A stretch of 64,000 nucleotides of DNA from Moniliella sp. 'wahieum' (Eukaryota; Basidiomycota; Moniliellomycetes; Moniliellales; Moniliellaceae): positions 2,501 to 66,500 of the forward strand of contig RSEE01000163.1 in the NCBI GenBank assembly GCA_003971905.1, read 5' to 3'. Position 1 is the stretch's first letter. Each line of letters starts with the position of its first letter. This document shows positions 55,601 through 64,000 of this stretch, in pieces. The position numbers and the translations under genes are program-made. Below the pieces are notes generated by a model. It was not told where the DNA came from and ran no database searches. It worked only from the letters and a program-made list of their open reading frames with translations.

Positions 55601-58600
55601 ATGGCGCCCGCTACGGGAGCGCCGCCGCTGGCCGAGCCCTCGCCCGCCTACCCCGCCCTCGCTGCGCTCCAGGCCGACATGGCCCATGCCAAGGCGCAGG
55701 CGCAGGGCCCCGCCGAGGCGTATGCACCCCTCCCGCCCCACCGGGCCCCCATACCCCCCGCACCACCACCAGCCTCCGCCGCCCCAGCCGCATGCTCACC
55801 ACCACCACCACCATTACTCCGCTCCCCTGCCGACGTCCGCCTCGATGCCCCTGCCTGCTTCTGCCCGCGACGTGCCCGTGCCCGTGCCGGTGCCTGTGCC
55901 GGTGCCCATGCCCGATCCACGCGACCGTGACCGCCCGCGCGAACGCGAGCTGCCCCGTGCTCGGACCGAGAGCGCCGAGGACGGCGTATGATTGGCGACT
56001 ATGTCCTGGGCAAGACGCTAGGCGCCGGGTCGATGGGCAAGGTGAAGCTGGCGGTCAAGATGTCGACGGGGGAAAAAGTAGGCATCAAGATCATCCCGCG
56101 CTACACGTCGGTAGCAGCAGCGCAGCAGGTTGCCGCCAAGGCGGCGGCACGCAATCCGGATGGGACGCCGCTGCTCGACTCGCATGGGCGCCCCTACGTG
56201 GCGCCGACAACGTCGTACATGCTCAAGGCCAAAGCCAAGGACGAATCCAAGGAGGTGCGCACCACGCGCGAGGGATCCTTGCAGCTCTTGCTCCACCATC
56301 CTTATGTGTGTGGCATGCGGGAGATGATTGTACAGCCCAACCACTACTACATGGTGTGCGAGTACGTTAATGGCGGTCAGTTGCTCGACTACATCATTGC
56401 CCATGGCCGCCTCCGAGAACGGGCAGCACGCAAGTTTGCCCGCCAGATCGCCTCGGCGCTCGAGTACTGCCACCGCAACTCGGTCATCCATCGTGGTATG
56501 TACCTTTTCATGTTGGGCTTTCTTCCTTGGCCCGCCGCGGTGCAAGCGAATGCGCCTGGATTCCCCGCAGGCACGCCTTAGCCACCTGAACTGACCCTGT
56601 TTTTGTTTCGTGCTCACCAGACCTCAAGATTGAAAACATTCTCATCTCCAAGTCGGGAAATATCAAGATTATTGACTTTGGACTATCCAACCTCTATTCG
56701 CCCCACGGCAACTTGACGACCTTTTGTGGTTCGCTCTACTTTGCCTCGCCAGAGCTGCTCAACGCAAAGCTCTACACGGGCCCGGAAGTGGATGTATGGT
56801 CGTTTGGCGTGGTGCTGTTTGTGCTGGTGAGCGGCAATGGTACCGTTTGACGACCAATCCATGCCGGCCTTGCACGCCAAGATCAAGAAGGGCGTGGTTG
56901 AATACCCTCCCTGGCTCTCGGCCGAATGCAGGCACTTGCTTTCGCGCATGCTCGTTGTCAATCCCCACCAGCGGGCTACGATGACCGAGCTGCTCAACCA
57001 TCCCTGGATGAACAAGAACTACGAGCGGCCACCAGATGTGCATATGCCCAAGCGGCAGCCCTTGCGCGTGTCCGACCTGGATCCGAGCGTAATTGAAGCC
57101 ATGACCGGCTTTGACTTTGGTCCGTCCGACCAGATCGAGACCCAGTTGACCCAAATCCTTACTTCGGATCTGTACCTCTCCACCCTGGCTGCATGGGAAG
57201 TGTACCATGGGCTTCGCACGCCAGAATCGGTCCCGGAACATTTGAGGGATGTTGGCTCGGCCCTTGCGCCTACCGCTCCTGGCCCTGGCGCGTTGGCCGA
57301 CGGCACGGCGAAGCTTCCCAAGAAGGAGAAAGAAGCGCCACCTCTCTTTGCACCGCAACCTCTCCTCGCGCCACTCCACCTCCGCCGTGCGGGCCGTCGG
57401 GCGCCGAATTGGGCCGGGGAGCCAGCACGGGCAGTCCGGGTCCTTCCAAGCGCTTTTCCGGCATTGACTTTTACCGCCGCAAAGCCAACTCGCTCTTTGG
57501 CGGGAATACCAAGGAGGATGTGTCGCTTTCGTCGCAGGCCCAGGCCTTGGCTGCCGCCTCGGCCAACGCGGGCGGCACGGGCGGGCTGGGTCCGATGGGA
57601 ACCAAAATGGTCGTTGGCCCTGGGGGCGGGTGGCGATGCCGCTGGACCCGCTCAATGCGTACCACCCGCTCTTGTCCGTGTACTTTTTGGTGCGGAAAAG
57701 CAAGCGCGGGAGCGGCTGTATGGCGAAAACTTCTTTGCTTCTCCAATGCCTCCCTTTTGGAACAGCAGGCCCGGGCAGCGCATGCTCCGGATGCGCCTTT
57801 GAATGCGGCCACGGTGCCACCCAAGATGCCACCGTTGCTGCCCGAGCAACTGCCCACTCGTTTCTCCGCTTCCCCTTCTCCGCTCCTGGGCCTTCGGGCG
57901 CGTCGCCTGGCTCGCTGGGTCTTGGTGCCCCCCCTCGTTCGGCTTTGCCCACCACCGCCGACATTCCCGAGGATTCCGTCCTGCCTGCCTCGGCCGCCAC
58001 CGTTCCCAAGCGTTCCGTCTCGCTGTCCGAGCGGAGAGAGGCGTCTTCGATGGGTGCCGCCCCTCGCCGCACCCGTCTCTCCATGTCGGCCGCAACGCGA
58101 CGGGACGCTGTTCTTGCTCACCGTGCCGCCGTTGCGGCGGCGGCGGGAGGTGCGATGGCCGAAGCGTCGTCCGAGCCCTCGGCTTCGGACGCTGCCGATG
58201 CAGAAGCTGAAGCTGAAGCGGAAGCTGAAGATGAGAGTCGACCACTTGTGCGCCCGTCTACGGCCACCGCGCCCACTCGTCCCTTATCGGTCTTGGTGGC
58301 CAAACCGTCAATGGGGCGGGAGGCGGAGGAAACCGGTCCGATGCCTGTGCCCCGCTTCAAGCCGGCGAGACCAAAGTGCCTCTGTCCCGGACCACGGCCA
58401 CATCCACGACGGTGTGCGACCGCACGAGGCAACGCCGATCCATACTTCGGACGGAGTGTTTTCACCTGCGCCAGTCGTGGCTACCACCACGTCGCCCGTT
58501 CCGGAAGGGGAGGATGATGGTGCGCTGTCGCCGTCGGGGACGGTGGTTGAGGCGCCCGCGGCAGCTGAGACGCCCTCGCGTGCTCCTACGCTCTTGGCCC

Positions 58601-60292
58601 CGCGGCCTGTGCATGGCACGCCGACGCCTAGCACGCCGACGCAGCACCGGCATGGCCTGTCGGGTCTGAGCCGACGGTTTAGCCAGCTAGTCACGCGCTC
58701 CCCGAGCGTGCCCTTGGCTGGCTCGACGCCAGTCGCGCAAGCTGACAAGGACGAAAAGAAGGCGCGCCAACGTCTGTCTGCTGCGGGCCTTGGGTTGCTG
58801 CATCGCAAGGGCGCCACCACCCAGGTCCAACGGGCACCCCGCCTGCCACCCCGCCCGAACTCGTACCCGGTTCCACCCACGGCTCCCGCATCCACTCGAG
58901 CAAGGATGGCTCGGCAGTCACCTCGACCCGCTCCTCTCGTCTGCTGGAGCACGAGAGGGCAGAGAAAGAGGAGGCTGGTGTGGTGGCGACGCCTACCAAG
59001 CCGTCGTCGTCGGCTGCGCCTGCACCTGCGCCTGCACCTGCGTGCGCTGCGCCCACGGCCACGCCCACCAGCGGCGGCTTGTTGGCGCCCGATCCGGTGG
59101 GCTTGGACGAGCGGGAAAAGAGTCCGGTACGAAGGGTGAGCCAGTTCATTTCGCCGCGCCGCCTGTCGCGCGACTTGACGCGGCGACCGCATCGGTCTGC
59201 GTCGGCGGCGCCTGCGCAGATGCTCAATGGGCCACGACACGCCCTCCACGCCGCCGCCTGGACGGCGGGGCGGGGGCAAAGTGCGTGCGTCGTCACCTTC
59301 GCCATCTACCTCTCCTGTGCCTGGTGCGCGTGCGGGGGGGCGACGGGGAGTGCGTCGCGTCCGAGCACGACGGAGCGCAAGGGCTTGGCCACGTCGTTTG
59401 CCAACCTGTTTTTCTCAAGGGCTTGTTCTCCGTCAGCACCACGTCGACCAAGTCACGCGACAAGATCCACCATACGCTCGTCAACACGCTCGATGCGCTC
59501 GGCGTGCAGCACCGCGAAATTCGTGGCGGGTACGAGTGCACCTATGTCGTGCCCTTGGGCGAGCGCGCCGAGGCGGGCAAGGGCGATGCTCATATTCATA
59601 CGGGCTCACATGCCTTCCGCTCGACCTTGTTGGACTCGCACCCTGCTCCTGCCCCTGCTTCTGCTCCTGCACCTGCTCCTGCCACTCCTGCTCCCGCTAC
59701 ATCTACATCTACCTCTGCGCCCGCTCCCACACCGACGGCAACGGCGACACCCACGCCCCCCGCGGAACCGGCGCGCAAACCGTCCCGCCGCTCCTTTACG
59801 TCCAAGAAAGCCGAGGAGGTCAAGGGCGAGACGGGTGGGCCCGAGGCGGGACCGCGGTCGCGCGCCTCGTCCATGCTCGGCACGATGCCGGGCCCCAGTC
59901 CCGCGCGTGGCCCGACGCGCATGGCGAGCGAAAATGGCCTGAGCCGGTCCGACTCGCACCCGATGGCCACGTTGCGGGAAGAAGGGCAGGCGGGTGCCCA
60001 GACGGGTACCCAGACGGGTACCCAGACGGGCGACGGCGAAGGCGAAGCGGAAGCGGACGAGACGGAAGGCGAAGCGGACGAGGAGGAAGACGAAGAGTTG
60101 GCTGCGGCCGGGATGGGGTTGGGCTTGGACGCGGCCCAGGCGGACGTGGTAGCGCGCACAGTCAAGTTTGAGATCTTTGTGGTGCGGGTCCCGCTGCTGG
60201 GCGTCAAGGGCTTGCAGTTCCGTAAAGTGGCCGGCAACCCGTGGCAGTACCAACGCCTCGCGACCCAGATCCTCGCCACGGCCAAGTTATGA
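55601..60292 (+). CDS. KIN1: Kin1/Kin2 (MARK/PAR-1) polarity kinase
   Basis: Ser/Thr kinase at growth sites controlling exocytosis, polarity and ER-stress responses. The start [18 protein letters not shown] opens a Pro/His-rich head. The kinase domain begins [20 protein letters not shown], then [31 protein letters not shown] and [10 protein letters not shown]. Splicing of 56496-56620 restores [20 protein letters not shown]. Then come [40 protein letters not shown] and [20 protein letters not shown]. After a long linker ([16 protein letters not shown], then Ala/Pro/Thr-rich) the KA1 lipid-binding domain follows: [40 protein letters not shown], then [20 protein letters not shown] and [16 protein letters not shown] at the end. 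The APE triplet reads SPE. Many frame slips occur in the linker. Identity is firm. Confidence 0.92.
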
Positions 60293-61448
60293 CGCTGACG
60301 TGGTAGACGATCTCTTCTCTTTGTTCTGCTCTGCTCTGCTCTACTCCTCCCTTACTCTTACTCTTACTCTACTCGTTCTTCCCGCTCTCGGCTGTACCGC
60401 AGGGCAAGCCGTCGGGGCCGGGGCGGGGCACCGTGGCCTTGCGCGCCCCTTTTTCTACATTTCCTCTGTTTTGAGCTAGCACCCCATTTCCTCCGTTTTG
60501 AGCTACCCACCCCTCGGGATGGCGCCGTGAGCGGCCGTAGACCACGCCCATAGTCTGCCCATGCGCGAGGGTCGCTTGGAGAGACGGGCGGGAGCGAGCC
60601 ATGAGGATGAGCATGAGCGTGCTGATGCTGCCGGCCGGGTCGGTCGTAGGCTCCAAGCGGGGGCACGTGACGGGGCACGTGACGGGGCGTGGCGCGCGGA
60701 GCAGCGGGGGGTGGGGTGGGACAGTGGCGCGGTGCGGGGCGGTGGGCGGTGGAGGGGTGGAGTGTGCGGCGCGGCGACGCGCGAGGGGGCGGCGCGGCAT
60801 GCCGGCACGCCGGCGGCGGCAGTGTGCCACGCGTGCGTCGTGTGAACGTTTTGTTTGGGCGGTGGGGGGTGGGGGGGAGCAGTCGCCGCGGGGCACGTTG
60901 GAAAGTGACTAGTGACTCGTGTTGAATGTTCAAGTTGAACGTTCAACTGAACGTTCACTTGTCGCCTGGAAGACCTGGCGGCTGAGTAAGTGAGGGCCCA
61001 GCAAGGAGTACAGAGCAAGCAGCAAGGAGTAGTCACGCGTCACGCGTCACACGTCAACCTCTAGCACGACCGCCGCGGACGCGCCGCACTGCCCCCCTGC
61101 GTGGCCGCCTGGCTTCCACCCCCCCACTGCCCCGTGCCACCCGCATCCACGCTCGCGCTGCACCCATCATGCATCACCCACCGCACCCTCACCCGCCACA
61201 CCTGACGCCAGCCATCGCCCGCCGGGGGCAGCCACACCCGCTCCTCGCCTCGTGCGGCGCCACTCGCATCCTCTCCATTGCCTCTCCATCTCCAGCCTCG
61301 TTGTCCCATCTCCCTCTTCATCTCCATCTCCCTCTTCATCTCCATCCCTCTTCATCTCCATCTCCCTCTTCATCTCCGTCCCTCTCCATCCACATCCACA
61401 TCTCCCACGCCTCTTCACCCCCCCCCCCGGCCCCTGGCCCACCCCCCA
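60293..61448. promoter_or_regulatory. KIN1 3' flank and P4-ATPase upstream region
   Basis: Contains heptad-type words GTGACTAGTGACTCG and TTCAAGTTGAACGTTCAACTG at 60905-60957, GTCACGC GTCACGC GTCACAC at 61032-61053, and a CATCTCC/CTCTTCATCTC pyrimidine array at 61281-61410 just before the P4-ATPase start, similar to the tract before KIN1. No gene supported. Confidence 0.45.
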
Positions 61449-64000
61449 TGGCGCCTCCCCCGCTCCGCCCGACCCCGCCCCCGGCCCGCTGGCCCAGGCC
61501 TACCAGGACGCCCTCGTCGCCGGCGACGCGCACGAGCAGCCCGACTACGACCCCACCACCGACCCTGGCCTGCGCCTGCGCGTCGTCCACTCCTATGCCG
61601 AGTCCCTCCAGACCGCCGACCGGTCCGAAGACCGGTACCAGGCCAAAGCCCGTCGGCGCCGCCAGCATGGCTCCCAGTTCTTCTCCCGCGTCGCCTCCAA
61701 GCTCTCCACCCGTCGTTCCCGCCGCACTGCCCCGCACAAAACCGCCCACGACCCCATGCCCACCTTCCCCCTGTCGACCTTGTTGAGGGCGAGTCGGATG
61801 CCGAGCCGCCGCCCGAGCCGCACCTGCTGCCGCCCCCTCGGCCGCAGCCGACGCCGACGCCGACGGCGCCGAGCCCGACGCCAAGGACGAACCGAGCCCT
61901 CGGGCCAAGAGGAAGGCCCCGCCCGCCAGGAGACGCGTCTATGTCAACATCCCCCTCCCCGCCAGCGAGCTCAACAAGCACGGCGAGCCCCGCACGCTGT
62001 ATGCGCGCAACAAGGTGCGCACCGCCAAGTACACTCCCCTTTCCTTTTTGCCCAAGTTTCTGTTTGAACAATTTCGCCGCATTGCCAACGTATATTTCCT
62101 CGTCCTCATCTTTCTCCAATTGCGCGTCGAGTTTACCGCGGGTGCGTCCGTGCCGCAGATCTCGATGCTGCCGCTCGTTGCCATCTTGGCCATCACCGCC
62201 ATCAAGGACGGCATTGAGGACTACCGCCGTCATTTGCTCGACAATACGGTAAACAACGAACAGGTCTCCCGCCTCGGCGCCGGATGGCGCAACGTTAACC
62301 AACCCTTGACGCACGCGGCTGGTTCCGCCGTCTGTTGGGTCTCTCCAGTCCTCGCTCCACCTCCAAACCCTCCAAGGGAGTGCGCAAGCTTCGCGCCGAA
62401 TACGCCAAGGGGAACCAATAGCGCTCCAGCAACTGTCGGCGGCCGGGCCGGCCGAGGAAGCAGAGGAGCAGGACAGGAAGCGGGACGAGACGTATGGCGC
62501 ATTCGCACCCGATGCCGGACAGAGCCGGCACAACCTTCTTGAGCCACCGAATATGGCTCCCTCGTGGTCCAGCACCACCGCCGTCGACCCAACGGCGGCC
62601 CCGCCGGCCGAGGTGGTGGATCCAACGATCCAGGCATCGGGCACGGCGGCGTGGGAACGCACGCTGTGGAAAAAAATCGAGGTGGGCGACCTTGTTTTGC
62701 TGCAGGAGGACAATGAGGTGCCGGCCGACATGATTGTGTTGGCCACGTCGGACGAGGATGGCCAGGCGTACGTCGAAACCAAAAACTTAGACGGCGAAAC
62801 CAACCTCAAACCCCGCCGGGCTGTCAAGGTAACCCAAGGCATCCAGACCGAGGCCGATCTGGAGCGAGCGCGATTCGTGGTGGATGTGGAAGCCGCACCC
62901 CAACTTGTATGCGTTCAACGCTGTCTTGGAGTACAACCCGGCGCGTGTTTCTCTCGACACGCCCACCTCAGCGGCGCCTCCTCCTCGGGAAAGCCAGCCT
63001 TTGTCTTGACCCTCCCCGGCCAAAGGGGCGGGCGAAACCAAGATTGAACCAGTGACGATTGACGAGCTGCTGCTGCGCGGGTGCACGTTGCGCAATACCC
63101 GCTGGGTTGTGGGTCTGTCGTTCGTGTTACCGGCCGCGCGATACGAAGATTATGTCTCAACTCGGGCGAGACGCCGTCCAAGCGGTCGAAATCGAAAAGG
63201 AGACCAACTTTATGTGCTGATCAACTTTATCATTCTCATTCTCATGTGCCTTGTCTGCGGCATCCTGGGCGGCGTGTTTAGCGGCAAGACGGATACGTCG
63301 CGCACCTACTACGAACGCAATTCCCTCTACGGCTCCACGCCTGCTGCCAACGGCATCATCCTCTTCTTGTGAGTAATTTTTGGGGGGGGGGAGGGGGGCG
63401 GCAAGCGCCCGACATTTTTTTGGTTGGATATACTAACCCATTTGCTTTACCTAGCTCGACCATGATTGCGTTCCAGAACATCGTCCCCATTTCGCTTTAC
63501 ATTTCGATCGAGATTGTCAAGACGATTCAAGCGTGGTTTATCTATCGGGATGTGGAGATGTACTATGAACCACTGGATTATCCGTGTGTGCCCAAGACGT
63601 GGAACATTGCCGACGATCTGGGGCAAATCGAGTATGTGTTTTCAGACAAGACGGGCACGTTGACGCAAAACGTGATGGAGTTTAAGAAATGTTCGGTGGC
63701 CGGCGTGGCGTATGGGGACGGCATGACGGAGGCCATGGTCGGTTCGCTGCGCCGCCAAGGCAAGCTGGTCACCGAGAAGGACATGGAGGAAGAGGAGGCC
63801 AAATTGGTGCAGGACAAGCAGACGATGTTGCAAGTGTTCACCGACGGTTGCCCTAACAAGTACCTCCAGCCGGACCAGATGACGATCGTCGCACGCCGCT
63901 GGCGCGTACGCTGGCAGGGCAGACGGGCGCGAAAGAAAAGGACGATGCCTTGCGCTTTTTCCGTGCGTTGGCACTCTGCCACACGCGCTTGTCGACAAGT
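61449..64000 (+). CDS. P4-type ATPase (phospholipid flippase), Dnf1/Dnf2-like, 3' end missing
   Basis: Pumps phospholipids from the outer to the inner leaflet of plasma and endosomal membranes. The start MAPPPLRPTPPPA leads to YQDALVAGDAHEQPDYDP. Then VYVNIPLPASELNKHGEP, RNKVRTAKYTPLSFLPKFLF, EQFRRIANVYFLVLIFLQ (TM1), LPLVAILAITAIKDGIEDYR (TM2), VGDLVLLQEDNEVPADMIVL, AYVETKNLDGETNLKPRR (DGET dephosphorylation loop) and VLINFIILILMCLVCGILGG (TM3). An intron (63369-63454: GTGAGT, ACTAAC, TAG) is followed by NIVPISLYISIEIVKTIQAW (TM4 with PISL) and FSDKTGTLTQN, whose Asp is the phosphorylated residue (63645-63647). The coding part runs off the window at LALCHTRL. The N-terminal VYVNIPLP and LDNTVNN blocks favour the Dnf1/Dnf2 branch. 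Frame slips at about 61480, 61790, 62280, 62890, 63110 and 63890. Confidence 0.9.

Noticed and set aside
1-64000. Mobile elements, CRISPR arrays, viral genes or biosynthetic clusters
   Set aside because: No transposase, integrase, reverse-transcriptase, capsid, spacer-repeat or synthase signature was seen on either strand.

Overview
The window is nuclear DNA of a fungus, most likely a basidiomycete and perhaps of the smut lineage (Ustilaginomycotina). That placement is inference. The supports are GC-rich coding DNA, few and mostly short introns with CTNAC/CTGAC-type branch sites, a typically fungal gene set (Sfp1-, Env7-, Kin1-, Gyp8- and Ast1-like proteins), and a 5S-like sequence downstream of an LSU rRNA fragment, as in many basidiomycete rDNA units.

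Layout: 1-1847 is an internal piece of nuclear LSU rRNA that breaks off abruptly. A 5S-like sequence follows at 2246-2378, then non-coding DNA and an intron-bearing tRNA-Ser(AGA) (4039-4135, minus). From 4.5 to 24.4 kb genes are dense: ADE17 (minus), VMA21 (plus), a 40-residue membrane microprotein (minus), complex I NDUFS6 (plus), an NDUFB2-like subunit (minus), AMPK/Snf1 beta (plus), a Gyp8/TBC1D20 Rab-GAP (minus), a long low-complexity coiled-coil protein (minus), UBC9 with four exons (minus) and a small zinc-ribbon protein (minus). After a repeat-word-rich spacer (25.2-28.2 kb) come a RING protein (28220-31378, minus), the Env7/STK16 kinase (32195-33527, minus) and a 7.3 kb gene with a long disordered region and an Ast1-like medium-chain dehydrogenase domain (35710-43059, plus). 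A gene-poor, AT-richer tract fills 43.1-52.2 kb. Three plus-strand genes end the window: an Sfp1-like zinc-finger factor, the Kin1/MARK kinase, and a P4-ATPase flippase cut by the right edge.

The genes do not form one pathway. Several fit growth and nutrient control (AMPK beta, Sfp1, Kin1) and membrane traffic (Gyp8, Env7, P4-ATPase, Ast1-like, VMA21).

Two features run through the whole window. First, almost every recognisable conserved gene changes reading frame several times, usually at short homopolymers, while the amino-acid similarity continues without loss. This looks like uncorrected single-base indels in the assembly, not gene decay, so the CDS spans below are outer limits that cross such slips. 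Second, spacers carry small clusters of 7-base-period, partly self-complementary words (CATGCAT, GTCACTA, TGACATG, GTCACGC, CTTGAAG, TTCAACG, GCACTAA). I know of no named element that explains these. No retroelement, transposase, CRISPR array or viral gene was recognised.
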